DNA of 64,000 bases, from the NCBI RefSeq assembly GCF_900166595.1, contig NZ_LT745763.1:4004018-4068017 (forward strand). The letters run 5' to 3'. Of this stretch, positions 1-9,674 are shown piece after piece. The translations under genes and the position numbers were made by a program. The notes under the pieces were generated by a model that was not told where the DNA came from, did no database searches, and saw only the letters and a list, made by a program, of their open reading frames with translations. The DNA comes from Virgibacillus dokdonensis (GTDB lineage Bacteria; Bacillota; Bacilli; Bacillales; Amphibacillaceae). Numbering within the stretch: position 1 is the first letter of the stretch; each line of letters starts with the position of its first letter.

Positions 1-938
1 AATATGTTTCCAACGGACCATCCACCTGCTGCCAAGTTGAGATGGTTAACCGGGCCAACCAGTCCACTAAATCCAAACCCCGCACTCATAGGCGTTCCTT
101 GTATTTTAAATATCGCCGCTAGTATTCCTAATACAGCAGCATTACAAATAACTGGTAGCAATATTTTCGGTTTAGCAAAGACGTTCGGCATTGACATTTT
201 TGGGGAACCAATAAAGTGAGCCAGTGATGTCCCTACTGAGTTTACTCTCCAACCTGCAATCGCAAGCCCAAAGCCTGCAGCAACGACCCCTAAATTTCCA
301 GCGCCAGACCCAATACCCGCTAGGGAAACAGCAAGGGCAATTCCGACTGTAGTAATTGGCGTTGTGATAAGAATAGAGAATAAAATCGCAAGTAAAACAC
401 TCATGATAATAGGTTGTAGCGTAAGTAACTGAGATACAAAATGGCCGATAAGTGTTGTAATGTGCCCAACATATGGTAAAAGCGCATAACCTAACCCTCC
501 ACCAACAATTAATAGAATTGGCGGTATTAAAATAATACTGTAACTTTTTAAACGTGAACCTAACAATTGAATAATCCCAGCACCAATAGCACCGGTAAAC
601 ATCATATTAATGACATCGCCCGTTCCTGCCATAGTTAGCGCGTCACCTGAAAAATCAACTGCTCCTCCACCTACCATGACTGCAAGACCGAGGGAAGCTG
701 ATTGAATAGGAGTGAATTTAAATTGATAACCAATCAAAACACCAACAATTAATCCTAATATCGAGTTGGACATGGATGTAACATCTAAAACAAACTGACC
801 TTGAGGAAAAATAGGTAATAATGCTTTAAATAATTCTCCTAGTAATGCACCTGGTATTAATGCTAAAACAGTACCTATTGCTAATCCATTTAGTACATTC
901 ATTGAAAACTTCTTGGCTGTCATTGTTTCTGTCCCCAT
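1..938 (-). CDS. PTS IIC-like membrane permease, partial (C-terminus outside window)
   Basis: The minus strand is open from an ATG at 938 to the left edge, giving about 312 residues with no stop. AGGAGA lies six bases upstream of the ATG. The product is a hydrophobic multi-span protein rich in glycine, with runs such as GVLIGYQ, GGGAVDF and AAGGWSVGN. This matches the PTS_EIIC_2 family (stand-alone IIC-like proteins, PF13303) as I recall it. No IIA or IIB domain or partner gene is visible, so the substrate is unknown, and transport rather than regulation is an inference. It reads away from the pdh operon's end and is separated from it by about 265 bp. The family call is fairly secure, the function is not. 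Confidence 0.7.
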   Translation of the reverse strand, partial: MGTETMTAKKFSMNVLNGLAIGTVLALIPGALLGELFKALLPIFPQGQFVLDVTSMSNSILGLIVGVLIGYQFKFTPIQSASLGLAVMVGGGAVDFSGDALTMAGTGDVINMMFTGAIGAGIIQLLGSRLKSYSIILIPPILLIVGGGLGYALLPYVGHITTLIGHFVSQLLTLQPIIMSVLLAILFSILITTPITTVGIALAVSLAGIGSGAGNLGVVAAGFGLAIAGWRVNSVGTSLAHFIGSPKMSMPNVFAKPKILLPVICNAAVLGILAAIFKIQGTPMSAGFGFSGLVGPVNHLNLAAGGWSVGNI

Positions 939-1139
939 GAATATTCTCCTCTGCTGTAAAATTTTTAGTTATCTTAGCCTTCTCTTGTTAAAAAATTCAC
1001 AAGAAACTAAATCATTGTGTTAGAAATACGTAGCTTATCTCCAATGAGGAAAGCTTCTGTTTTTCCCTCCCTATTATAAAATCTAAAAACTTATAATAGA
1101 ACCACTTTTAGTTAGAAGGTTTTCTTATTTTTATACGAA

Positions 1140-1185
1140 GGGCTCTATCAAAGGAGAATTTCTGAATGAACATGTGATAAAGCCC
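1140..1185 (-). terminator. Probable rho-independent terminator of the pdh operon
   Basis: Eleven-base arms (GGGCTCTATCA and TGATAAAGCCC, one mismatch) are separated by 24 bases. Read on the minus strand the hairpin follows the stop of the last pdh gene by about 20 bases and is followed by a moderately T-rich stretch. The loop is long and the T-tract is interrupted, so confidence is moderate. Confidence 0.5.
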
Positions 1186-1204
1186 CGCTCTCTTACTCAT
1201 ACAT

Positions 1205-2623
1205 TTAAATATGGATTGGTTGTCCTAATGCTAACTCGGCAGCATCCATCACACTTTCTGCCATGGATGGGTGACTATGAATCGTTAATGTAACATCTTC
1301 CGCAGTTAATCCGTTTTCGATAGCTAACCCTATTTCAGCAATCATATCACTTGCGCTAACTCCAGCTAGTTGCGCACCTAATAGCGTACCACTTTCCTTC
1401 TCTGTAATGAGACGGACAAATCCTTCTGTTTGATTGAGGGATAATGCACGCCCATTACCTGCAAGTGGGAATTTGCTCTCTTTGACGTCATATCCATGTT
1501 CTTTCGCTTCTTTTTTCGTATAACCAACTGTTGCTAGTTCTGGATCTGTGAAACATATAGCAGGCATTGCCAAGTAATCTACTGCTGCACCTTTGCTTCC
1601 ACTAATTACTTCAGCAGCTACTTTTGCCTCATAGCTTGCTTTATGGGCAAGTGCAGCTCCGGGGACAACGTCACCAATGGCAAAAATATTCTTTTTATTC
1701 GTGCGACCTTGTTCATCGACTTCAATAAGACCTTTATCATTTGTTTTAATGCCAGCTAGTTCTAAACCAATATCATCTGTGTTTGGTTTACGTCCTACAG
1801 ATACTAACACATAGTCAGCATCGATGGCCTCTTCTTGCCCACCTGCATCATATGTGACCGTTGCTTTTTTGTCTGTTTGCTTCACAAATTTAGCCATCGC
1901 ATTTGTTACAATGGAAACATTTTTAGCTTTGAATGCATCAACAACAAGTTTAACCATATCTTTTTCAAAACTAGGTAAAATCTGTTCTGATCCTTCTAAA
2001 ATAGTCACTTCTGTACCGAAATTAGCGTAAACACCAGCAAGTTCAACACCAATATATCCTCCGCCTATGACAATCAGTTTCTTAGGTATTTCAGCTAAGT
2101 TTAATGCGCCAGTGGAATCTATAACACGTTTACCAAATTTAAATGATTCGATTTCAATAGGACGACTTCCCGTAGCGATAATCGCATGCTTAAAGTTATA
2201 CGTCTGTCCAGAATCTTCATCATACATAACACGAAGCGTTTCATTATCAATAAAGTGTGCTTCTCCCTTCATTATTTCGACTTTATTTTTCTTGAGAAGC
2301 ATTTCAACACCCTTTGTTAACGTAGCAACGACTTCTTTATTTTTCCAAGCTTGTGTTTCTTTAAAATTCACGGTCGTTTCTTTCGTATGAATGCCTAAAA
2401 TTTTGGAATCCAAGGAAGTTTGATATTTATGACTAGCATGAATTAACGCTTTAGATGGAATACAACCAACGTTTAAACAAGCACCACCAATTTCTCCACG
2501 CTCTATAATAGCTACCTTTTGACCAAGTTGTGCAGCACGAATGGCAGCAACATACCCTCCTGGTCCTGAACCAATGACTACTGTTTCTAATTCTTCAGCA
2601 AAATCCCCTACTACCATGATCAT
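1205..2623 (-). CDS. pdhD: Dihydrolipoyl dehydrogenase (E3) of pyruvate dehydrogenase
   Basis: This flavoprotein reoxidises dihydrolipoamide on E2 using NAD+ in the cytoplasmic 2-oxoacid dehydrogenase complex. At 472 residues it has the usual E3 length. Visible signatures are the N-terminal FAD fold ([10 protein letters not shown]), the redox disulfide motif [13 protein letters not shown] at about residues 46-58, the NAD fold ([11 protein letters not shown] near 187) and the C-terminal HSHPSMAES active-site histidine region. The N-terminus MVVGDF is typical of Bacillus PdhD, so ATG 2617 is as likely as ATG 2623; an AAGGGTG ribosome site serves either. It is the last gene of a four-gene operon, three bases after the E2 stop. 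The identification is secure. The exact complex is inferred from the linked E1 and E2 genes. Confidence 0.95.
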   Translation of the reverse strand: MIMVVGDFAEELETVVIGSGPGGYVAAIRAAQLGQKVAIIERGEIGGACLNVGCIPSKALIHASHKYQTSLDSKILGIHTKETTVNFKETQAWKNKEVVATLTKGVEMLLKKNKVEIMKGEAHFIDNETLRVMYDEDSGQTYNFKHAIIATGSRPIEIESFKFGKRVIDSTGALNLAEIPKKLIVIGGGYIGVELAGVYANFGTEVTILEGSEQILPSFEKDMVKLVVDAFKAKNVSIVTNAMAKFVKQTDKKATVTYDAGGQEEAIDADYVLVSVGRKPNTDDIGLELAGIKTNDKGLIEVDEQGRTNKKNIFAIGDVVPGAALAHKASYEAKVAAEVISGSKGAAVDYLAMPAICFTDPELATVGYTKKEAKEHGYDVKESKFPLAGNGRALSLNQTEGFVRLITEKESGTLLGAQLAGVSASDMIAEIGLAIENGLTAEDVTLTIHSHPSMAESVMDAAELALGQPIHI

Positions 2624-2626
2624 TCA

Positions 2627-3958
2627 TCACCCTTCTACAAAAAGTAATTCTGGATCAGCTAAATAATCTTTTAAATCATTAATTGCTCTTTGTGCCGTTC
2701 CACCATCAATTATTCTATGATCAAAACCAAATGATATTTTTAACATCGGTGCAACCATTGGTTGTTTATTTTCATCAGGGATGACTTCATCTTCTATCCT
2801 ACCTACCCCAAGAATAGCAACTTCTGGCTGATTGATAATTGGAGTTGACCATACACCACTAGTTGCAAGAGCTCCAACATTCGTAATTGTCATTGAGCTA
2901 TTTTTCATGTCTGCACTTGTTAATGTTCCATTCATTGCTTTTTCTGTATTTTCGGCAAGGTCTTCAGCAATCTTAAATAAACTTTTACGATCTGCCTCAT
3001 GGATTACCGGAACAAAGAGACCTTTATCTGTATCTGTTGCAATTCCTACGTTCATGTAATTTTTATAAATAATTTCTCCTGCTTTCTCATCTATGGATGC
3101 ATTTAAGTCAGGGTAACGAGCTAATATAGCCGTCAGTGCTTTTACAAAGTAAGCAGTATACGTTAATTTAATGCCTCGTTTTTTGGCAATAACCTTAAAA
3201 CGATCCCGATGTTCTACGAGTTTAGAGACATTCACACGATCCAACACCGTTACATGAGGTGAAGTCGCTTTACTATTTACCATGGCATTTGCAATCGCTT
3301 TACGAGTAGGAGTCATTTTAACTCTACGCTCTAGTTCAGTGACTGTTGTTTCGGGTGCTGCTTGTTCCTGAACCATTTCTTTTTGAACCACTTCTTCTTG
3401 TGCAGCTTGTCCACCTGAAGCTAAGAAATGATCAATATCTTCTTTTGTGACCCGACTATTTTTTCCAGTAGCTGGAACTTGCGTAATATCAACATCTTTT
3501 TCACGTGCATATTTTCTAACGGCTGGAATAGCTAACATTCTAATGTCCACGTCTGAAGCTGGCTTTTTAGCGACTGATTTTTGATCTAGTGTTTCCTCAG
3601 GCAGTTCATCTGATGGAGTCAAATGACGAACAGCTTCATGTTCAATGGCTACCGTATCCGTACCACGCTCTTTCGTAACATTGCCTTCCTCTTCCTTTGC
3701 TACTTTTTCAGCACCTTCATCAGACATCTCAATTTCCATAATTGCGTCTCCAACCTTTGGAACATCACCTTCCTTAAATAATAATTTTTTTACAACACCA
3801 GAAACAGGAGAAGGAAGTTCTACAACAGCCTTATCACTTTGAATTTCTACTAGCGTATCGTCTTCTTTTACTTTATCCCCAGGTTGTACAACCCACGAGA
3901 CAATTTCACTTTCGTGTATCCCTTCACCGCTATCAGGTAATATAAATGAATAAATCAT
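2627..3958 (-). CDS. pdhC: Dihydrolipoamide acetyltransferase (E2) of pyruvate dehydrogenase
   Basis: E2 forms the core of the complex and passes the acyl group from E1 to CoA. The 443 residues show one N-terminal lipoyl domain with the lipoyl-lysine context [16 protein letters not shown] near residue 42. A charged Glu/Lys-rich linker follows, then a peripheral subunit-binding domain ([17 protein letters not shown] to about 180), a second linker and the catalytic domain. The catalytic domain carries the DHRIIDGG active site near the C-terminus. A single lipoyl domain is normal for Bacillus E2. It lies 22 bases after the E1-beta gene. An E2 of a branched-chain complex would look similar, but the neighbouring E1 genes favour pyruvate dehydrogenase. 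Confidence 0.93.
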   Translation of the reverse strand: MIYSFILPDSGEGIHESEIVSWVVQPGDKVKEDDTLVEIQSDKAVVELPSPVSGVVKKLLFKEGDVPKVGDAIMEIEMSDEGAEKVAKEEEGNVTKERGTDTVAIEHEAVRHLTPSDELPEETLDQKSVAKKPASDVDIRMLAIPAVRKYAREKDVDITQVPATGKNSRVTKEDIDHFLASGGQAAQEEVVQKEMVQEQAAPETTVTELERRVKMTPTRKAIANAMVNSKATSPHVTVLDRVNVSKLVEHRDRFKVIAKKRGIKLTYTAYFVKALTAILARYPDLNASIDEKAGEIIYKNYMNVGIATDTDKGLFVPVIHEADRKSLFKIAEDLAENTEKAMNGTLTSADMKNSSMTITNVGALATSGVWSTPIINQPEVAILGVGRIEDEVIPDENKQPMVAPMLKISFGFDHRIIDGGTAQRAINDLKDYLADPELLFVEG

Positions 3959-3980
3959 TCAGCATCCTCCTTCATTTATT

Positions 3981-4955
3981 CTAAAAATCATATACTTCCT
4001 TCACTTTTTTAATAATATCTTTCGCATTAGGGAGCCAGTCTGCTTCAGCTGCACCAAACGGGTAAACGGAATCTGGTGCGGTAACTCTTGAAATAGGTGC
4101 TTCTAAATACATAAAGGCACGCTCCCCAATTTCTGACATTAATTGTCCCGTGACACCTGCTTGACGTTGTGCTTCTTGTGTAACCACAACACGACCTGTT
4201 TTCTTAACGGATGCAAGCACTGTGTCCATATCAATTGGTGCAATCGTTCTTAAATCAATAACTTCTACAGAAATTTCATCTTCTAATTCTTTAGCTGCTT
4301 TAAGTGCTTCACTAATCATAAGACCATACCCTATAACGGTTACATCAGATCCTTCACGTGTAACTGCTGCTTTATCTAAAGGTACACGATAATCTTCATC
4401 TGGAATGTCCTGTTTAATGGAGCGGTAAAGCTTCAAATGTTCTAAGAAAATAACCGGATCATTACTTTCGATCGCAGAAATAAGTAGCCCTTTGGCATCA
4501 TATGGGTTACTTGGAATAACAATACGCATCCCCGGCACCTGTGCTAATATACCTTCTAAACTATCGGAGTGAAGTTCTGGTGTATGCACTCCACCGCCAT
4601 ATGGTGCTCTAACTGTAATTGGCATACTTCTTGTGTTTGCCATCCGGTAGCGCATTCGAGAAAATTGGGCTACAACTGGAGACATTGCTTCTAGAATAAA
4701 TCCTAGAAACTGTATTTCAGGGACAGGTCTAAATCCTTCTGTAGCTAATCCTACAGACATACCTAGAATCCCGGATTCTGCTAATGGTGTATCAAATACA
4801 CGATCCTCTCCATGTTTAGCTTGAAGCCCATCTGTAACCCTGAAAACACCACCGTTAGGTCCAATATCTTCACCAAACAATAAAACGTTTTCATCTTTAT
4901 TTAATTTATAGTCCAGTGCATCATTAATAGCCTGTACAATTGTTTTTTTACCCAT
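3981..4955 (-). CDS. pdhB: Pyruvate dehydrogenase E1 component, beta subunit
   Basis: The 324-residue product has the length and layout of E1-beta: the N-terminal pyrimidine-binding region with [17 protein letters not shown], the conserved PEIQFLGF and RYR segments, and the C-terminal transketolase domain with [15 protein letters not shown]. With E1-alpha it decarboxylates pyruvate on thiamine diphosphate and acylates the E2 lipoyl group. Its ATG overlaps the end of the alpha gene by eight bases (ATGGGTAA), which implies translational coupling. The identification is secure from the motifs and operon order; specificity for pyruvate over branched 2-oxoacids is inferred from similarity to Bacillus PdhA and PdhB. 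Confidence 0.94.
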   Translation of the reverse strand: MGKKTIVQAINDALDYKLNKDENVLLFGEDIGPNGGVFRVTDGLQAKHGEDRVFDTPLAESGILGMSVGLATEGFRPVPEIQFLGFILEAMSPVVAQFSRMRYRMANTRSMPITVRAPYGGGVHTPELHSDSLEGILAQVPGMRIVIPSNPYDAKGLLISAIESNDPVIFLEHLKLYRSIKQDIPDEDYRVPLDKAAVTREGSDVTVIGYGLMISEALKAAKELEDEISVEVIDLRTIAPIDMDTVLASVKKTGRVVVTQEAQRQAGVTGQLMSEIGERAFMYLEAPISRVTAPDSVYPFGAAEADWLPNAKDIIKKVKEVYDF

Positions 4956-6066
4956 TTTCCTTCATCTCCCTTGCTTCGTATTCAGCAATTTGTTCTTGAA
5001 TATTTTGAGGAGAAACTTCATACATGTTCTTCAAGAAATCAGACACTTTTTGTTTGTCAACTTGACCAATTGCTGCAACGGCGTCTTTAATCTCTTGCTT
5101 ACAAGATTCTTCAACTTCTTTTTCTTGTTCTTCCGTCCATAAGCCTTTATTGCTTAAATACGTTCTCATTCTAACTAGGGGATCTTTTTGCTCCCATTCT
5201 CCTAACTCCTCAGCTAAACGATAACGAGTTGGATCGTCAGACATCGTATGTGGTCCAAAACGGTAGGTTAACGCTTCTATAACGACAGGTCCTTTCCCTG
5301 CCAAGGCATGTTCACGAGCTGTAGAGACTGCTGCGTACATAGCAAGTGGGTCCATTCCATCTACTCGAATACCCGGAATTCCTGCCGCTACAGCTTTCTG
5401 TGCCAATGTTTCAGCGGCCGTTTGTTGTTCGACTGGTACCGAGATACCATATCCATTATTTTGAACAACGGCAACATAAGGAACCTGATAAGCACCAGCA
5501 AAGTTAATGCCCTCATAAAAGTCTCCTTGTGACGTTGCCCCATCACCACTTAATGACAATACGATTGATTTTTTATTTCGCTTTTTCATTCCAAATGCAA
5601 CACCCATTGCGTGTGTAATGTGCCCACCAACAATCACTTGCGGTGCATAAGCTTGGAGATCTTCTGGATACTCATTTCCTTTCATATGCCCTTTATACCA
5701 AAGGAAAGCTTTTTCTAAAGGTAAGCCATGTAAAATAAGCGGTGCTAAATCTCGGTAGGTTCCTGCAAAAAAATCCTTCTCACCTAAGGCATATTGTGTA
5801 GCAATTTGACTAGCTTCTTGTCCCCCACCTGGAGCATAATTTCCTAAAGCTCCTTGACGGTTTAGTAATGTAACTCTTTTATCATACTTCCGGGCCCATA
5901 CAAGTCTTTTCATTAATGTACTCAGTTCTTCATCACTTAGCTTAGGTTCTAGGTCAGAATGCACTATTTCTCCTGATGGAGCTAGTACTTGGTAAAAAGG
6001 AAACGAATCTTTATATCCTTTTACAAGGCTAACTAAATCTAACTTTGTTGTACTTTTTTTAGACAT
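4948..6066 (-). CDS. pdhA: Pyruvate dehydrogenase E1 component, alpha subunit
   Basis: This is the thiamine-diphosphate subunit of E1, 372 residues, the normal length. The TPP motif [18 protein letters not shown] lies near residue 172 and the conserved [10 protein letters not shown] follows. The phosphorylation-loop-like region [16 protein letters not shown] and the N-terminal [20 protein letters not shown] are typical of Bacillus PdhA. It is the first gene of the alpha-beta-E2-E3 operon. An AAAGGAA ribosome site precedes the ATG. A CcpA-like site lies about 110 bases upstream. Several residues differ from the housekeeping B. subtilis enzyme, so it could be a second copy in this genome, which the window cannot decide. 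Confidence 0.93.
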   Translation of the reverse strand: MSKKSTTKLDLVSLVKGYKDSFPFYQVLAPSGEIVHSDLEPKLSDEELSTLMKRLVWARKYDKRVTLLNRQGALGNYAPGGGQEASQIATQYALGEKDFFAGTYRDLAPLILHGLPLEKAFLWYKGHMKGNEYPEDLQAYAPQVIVGGHITHAMGVAFGMKKRNKKSIVLSLSGDGATSQGDFYEGINFAGAYQVPYVAVVQNNGYGISVPVEQQTAAETLAQKAVAAGIPGIRVDGMDPLAMYAAVSTAREHALAGKGPVVIEALTYRFGPHTMSDDPTRYRLAEELGEWEQKDPLVRMRTYLSNKGLWTEEQEKEVEESCKQEIKDAVAAIGQVDKQKVSDFLKNMYEVSPQNIQEQIAEYEAREMKENG

Positions 6067-6174
6067 GCGTTAACATTCCTTTCTGTTTTTACTGGTGAAC
6101 CTCTTCACAATTCAACCTTAGCATTGATTGAAAGACTTGGATAATTGATAAATTTTATAGCCATATAGAAAACA

Positions 6175-6188
6175 TTTAAGCGCTTACA
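6175..6188 (-). promoter_or_regulatory. Possible cre (CcpA) site upstream of pdhA
   Basis: On the minus strand the sequence reads TGTAAGCGCTTAAA, which fits the catabolite-responsive element consensus (TGWAANCGNTNWCA) except for the penultimate base. It is centred on the palindrome AAGCGCTT, about 110 bases before the pdhA start. CcpA control of central carbon genes is established in Bacillus; control of this operon is inference. Confidence 0.4.
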
Positions 6189-6360
6189 ATACAAGGCTTT
6201 GAAGACTTCTGTTCATTATTATTGTCTAAATTATGAATGGTATTATTTGCTAATAAAAAGCAGGGATCAATACTAGAGAAAAAACATCTTCCATTCGAGG
6301 AAGTTTTCTATGATTGCTCTCCGATTGTTTAAGTGTTGTTCTTTCCAAAGGAGATGACAA

Positions 6361-6600
6361 GAACAGAGACGCAAGCGCCCATTTAGCAACGTAGCGAGTG
6401 GAACGAATTAACTAAAGTTTTAGCAATCATGCCACTAAAACGGGAGTATGACGACGTTTTGGGCAAGCCAGTTTTAATCGACCTTCCTCTTAGGCACGAA
6501 CCGATGATGACTTAGCTTAGGGCGATTGTAAAGTACCTAGTTGCTGGGCGATGGAGTCGGACGGGGCTGATTTGGTTATTTGGTTATCTTATAGCATCAT
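6361..6600 (+). repeat. Dispersed structured repeat, copy 1
   Basis: About 240 bases match 7241-7482 in direct orientation at roughly three quarters identity by eye. Shared blocks include GCAACGTAGC, AAAGTTTTAG, AATCATGC, GATGATGACTTAGCTTAG and TAGTTGCTG. The element can fold: CGCCCA plus AGCAAC near the 5' end pairs with AGTTGCTGGGCG near the 3' end, and variable inner arms surround GGGCAAGCC. A related hairpin (GCTTGG/CCAAGC at 6767-6784) follows, as it does after copy 2. It is non-coding and is probably a species-wide dispersed repeat or structured RNA. Confidence 0.65.
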
Positions 6601-7240
6601 AATTTTATACTTTCTTATCTTGCTAAAAAGGCGCACATCGCCCTGTAACGCCATTACTCCATTGCTTTCAGCAGATGCACATTTTTACTGCATTTACTTC
6701 ATTATATTTTTTACTTTCGTTAGGTATAACCTATCTTCTAAATCAAAACAAACCTTTTTTCGAAATGCTTGGTTATTGCCAAGCTATCTAGCTATAAAAT
6801 ATCATCGTTTTGCTTATTCTCTATAAAAATATTATATTTGCCTATCCTAAAAACTATGTTTCCTTCTTTATTGGGCACCAGTTTTATCATAGGCTAGATT
6901 CTTATCCTAGCCACTCTTTCATAATTCCCTTTAACTTTCATTTACGATCAGCCTTTTGCTATACCAAGGGATATGCTCCAACCATTGGCAAAGCGCATTT
7001 ATTATTTCCTGCTTATTAGATCTAGACTTGCCTTAGGCACTATCACAGGTCTATTATTTGGCTATATAGCTTATGAACTTATAGTGGAAAATGGTAGAAT
7101 AAGGGGAAATGTTGTCACTTATTCTATGGGGGGATGTAAGTTCGAATGTACACATGTTAAATTTGAAGTATTAATGCTGGAAGATTATATTAATTTTCAA
7201 ACGAACCTGCTAATATTGCGTCATTACAATGCTATGTTTG
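6601..7240. other. Gene-free stretch between the two structured repeats
   Basis: No open frame here has a ribosome site, a conserved motif or sensible composition. Apart from the hairpin at 6767-6784, which resembles the one after copy 2 of the repeat, I see no recognisable feature. Confidence 0.5.
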
Positions 7241-7482
7241 AACAAAGGCGCAAGCGTCCGATTAGCAACGTAGCAAGTGGAGCGAATCAATTAAAGTTTT
7301 AGGAATCATGCTCCCTGCAACAGGAGTATGCCGGCGCCCTCCGGCAAGCCCGTCTTTAGCCGGCCTTCCTATTTAGTACGAATTGATGATGACTTAGCTT
7401 AGTATATTTCGTGAAGTCGCCTAGTTGCTGAGCGCTGAAGCCGGCGGAGCCCGTTCGGTTGTTTGGTTACGTCATAGCATCA
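7241..7482 (+). repeat. Dispersed structured repeat, copy 2
   Basis: This is the second copy of the element at 6361-6600. The inner hairpin is better formed here: CATGCTCC pairs with GGAGTATG, and GCCGGCG-type arms flank CCGGCAAGCCCG. The corresponding bases differ in copy 1, which suggests drift or compensatory change in paired regions. A hairpin ACTTGG/CCAAGT at 7500-7518 follows directly, then the lipoprotein gene at 7606. Confidence 0.65.
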
Positions 7483-7605
7483 AATTTCTTTTTAGAAAAA
7501 CTTGGTTTTCCGCCAAGTCTCATAGCGGAAGCCTTCGTTTTTCTTAACTATAATCAATAATAATTTTTATACTCCCTATAGTGTAAAGAAAGGAATGTCG
7601 GTTAC

Positions 7606-8247
7606 ATGAAGAATCAAACAAAGAAGATTTATGGAAGCATTGTACTTACCCTACTTATTTTCTTACTCGCAGGATGTGCAAATAGGATGGAGGAAGAATC
7701 AGAAGCGGAGAATTCAGAGAAAGATGTCACTACAGTATCGGAAACAGATAATAAGGAAGATCCTAAAAACAACGACTTAGAAAAAACGCCATCTAGCAAC
7801 ACATCTAATAAAGGGAAAACAGGTGAATCCAAAGATGCTTCTTCAGAAGACAACGCGGAAAAAGATACCTTATCCAATTATTCTACAGAGGAAATTGAAT
7901 ATGCACGTATTTGGCTACAGCTTGGGGCAATCAAAGATGTAGAGGAATTGAATATCCGCCATATTTCCGCTGGAACACCACTTAACCCCGATGATGAAAC
8001 GAGTGCGAGCTATCCCGAAGACGTCATTCAGTTGTCGGGTAGCCGTTTAGTAGCGGGTTCCGTAACATATAGTAGCAATGGAGATGGAACAATAAATGTA
8101 TATAACATTCCCTTACGTTGGGACGGCAACTACCCAGCAGGAGAAGATTTTTACAAAGATTTAATTGAAAATACGAAGTTAGAGCGTGTAGATAAAGGAG
8201 AAGATACTAAAATTATTGCACTCATTAAAAAAATGAATACTCTGTAA
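7606..8247 (+). CDS. Hypothetical lipoprotein
   Basis: The 213-residue product starts with a basic segment, a hydrophobic stretch and the lipobox LLAGC (Cys at about 24), so it should be lipidated and anchored on the outer face of the membrane. Residues 25-90 are a low-complexity Glu/Ser/Asp/Lys linker. The compact C-terminal part (about 95-213) contains SGSRLVAGSVTYSSNGDG and NVYNIPLRWDGNYP, which look like a folded beta-rich domain with no family I recognise. AAAGGAA precedes the ATG. No partner gene is evident; the DUF3267 gene follows by about 95 bases on the same strand. Confidence 0.75.
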   Translation: MKNQTKKIYGSIVLTLLIFLLAGCANRMEEESEAENSEKDVTTVSETDNKEDPKNNDLEKTPSSNTSNKGKTGESKDASSEDNAEKDTLSNYSTEEIEYARIWLQLGAIKDVEELNIRHISAGTPLNPDDETSASYPEDVIQLSGSRLVAGSVTYSSNGDGTINVYNIPLRWDGNYPAGEDFYKDLIENTKLERVDKGEDTKIIALIKKMNTL

Positions 8248-8342
8248 AGACAGTTCTCTAGTTTTGTAGAACCTAACATCATTTGGAATATGGAAGATAC
8301 AGAAGAAAAACAGGAAGACATTAGTGAATGAAGGAGTTACTT

Positions 8343-8879
8343 ATGAAACTATATAAGGAATTAAACATTCTAGAAGATAAAAAATTATACAATAAAATAA
8401 ACCTATTTAGTATAGCGATCCTAATAATTACAACGGTTGCTGTGTTGGTAGCTCACACCATTATAATCGGAGAAGTTCGTTTATTCTTTTCTCTATCTAC
8501 ATTGGTGTGGGTACTAGGAGTAACGTTAGTCTCCTTACCAATTCATGAGTTTATTCATGGAATATTTTTCAAAGCCTTTTCTACATCTGGAAAAGTGAAG
8601 TATGGGTTTACAAAAGGGATGCTTTATGCGACGAACCCTGGACAAGTTTATACAAAGCGACAGTTTATGATCATTATTTTAGCCCCGTTTGTTATAAATA
8701 GTATACTATTTTGTCTTCTATTTATTTTTGGAATGGATAGCACTGCTTTTTGGATTGTATTCATTCTCCATACAGCAGGATGTGCTGGTGACTTTTGGTA
8801 TATTTATGAAATCATTAAAAATCCAAACATCACCCATTGTGAAGATACGCCAGTTGGCGCTAAATTTTTTGTAGCGTAA
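8343..8879 (+). CDS. DUF3267 putative zincin membrane metalloprotease
   Basis: This membrane protein of about 178 residues has hydrophobic segments near 25-45, 55-75, 105-130 and 135-155. It carries the zinc-protease motif HEFIH (HExxH) at about residues 68-72, as in the DUF3267 family of putative intramembrane peptidases. Substrate and role are unknown. An upstream in-frame ATG at 8328 exists, but AAGGAG lies between the two ATGs at proper distance from 8343, so 8343 is the better start. It is followed by inverted repeats and faces the opposite-strand acyltransferase remnant. Confidence 0.75.
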   Translation: MKLYKELNILEDKKLYNKINLFSIAILIITTVAVLVAHTIIIGEVRLFFSLSTLVWVLGVTLVSLPIHEFIHGIFFKAFSTSGKVKYGFTKGMLYATNPGQVYTKRQFMIIILAPFVINSILFCLLFIFGMDSTAFWIVFILHTAGCAGDFWYIYEIIKNPNITHCEDTPVGAKFFVA

Positions 8880-8906
8880 TGGAAGAAAAACGTTTGGTGT
8901 GGGGAA

Positions 8907-8957
8907 AGGATAGAGGGCTTTTCCTGTATAAAAAATAATATAGCCCTGCTTTATCCT
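8907..8957. terminator. Long inverted repeat after the DUF3267 gene
   Basis: AGGATAGAGGGCT pairs with AGCCCTGCTTTATCCT around a loop of about 22 bases. It lies 28 bases past the DUF3267 stop. There is no clean T-tract on the plus side, so it may be an imperfect terminator or a transcript-stabilising hairpin. Confidence 0.35.
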
Positions 8958-9002
8958 AATAGACGTGCAATTTGTAATCCGAGATTTTCTAAGGCTACAA
9001 AC

Positions 9003-9037
9003 AATCAGTGGGCGATGAAAGGAATCTCCCACTGATT
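9003..9037 (-). terminator. Terminator-like hairpin after the C45 acyltransferase gene
   Basis: Perfect ten-base arms AATCAGTGGG and CCCACTGATT enclose 15 bases. The hairpin lies just past the stop of the minus-strand acyltransferase remnant at 9048, and the minus-strand read continues with TGTTTGT. It may act in both directions between the convergent genes. Confidence 0.5.
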
Positions 9038-9674
9038 TTGCATTCTACTATTCCATCAAATCCCAAAAATCTCGTCCATAACTGTTGTTTTTTAAATCAA
9101 TATCAAAGCTTTTGTTTGGCATATTATCACCGACTTTAATTTGATATATTTCATTGCGCATGGGAGAACCAAATGAAAACTCCATTGTTTTATCACTAAT
9201 ACAAAATAGTGCTGCATGAACGGTTCCAAAACCTTCTTCATAATTTAGAGACGACACACCTTTTGGATACTCTGCTTTTAATATTGCCTTCATATCACCT
9301 TTGGTTACCAATTGTTTATTTGAAAAATATTGATCCATTGCTTCATAACGAACCACAGATTGTTTTAATATGGACATTTCTTGAATTTTTAATTTTTCTA
9401 GCAATGCATGGTTTGTAGCTAAACTGTATCTACTTTCTTCTATTGTATGCCCCTTACTTCCATTATACGCTTCTAGAATTGCAACTTTCTGAAATCTATC
9501 AGCTATCAACAAATTCATATTAGATGCTATGGGTAGTTCATAAAACAAATCAATAGCTTGTTCAATGGTTTGACAATTTTCCAATATAATTCGGACAACC
9601 ACCATAAAATTTAAACCATCTACTTTAGCTTTTAACATTTGAAGTGACCCCATAAAGTTAGACAGATAATTTTA

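Noticed and set aside
987..1005. Hairpin upstream of the PTS IIC-like gene as a riboswitch or T-box
   Set aside because: It is a simple short stem without the conserved boxes of any riboswitch class I know.
1824..2390. Plus-strand open frames inside pdhD
   Set aside because: They are reverse-strand shadows of a secure coding gene.
6551..7302. Four short plus-strand open frames between the structured repeats
   Set aside because: They lack ribosome sites, overlap the repeat copies and have no recognisable motif or sensible amino-acid composition.
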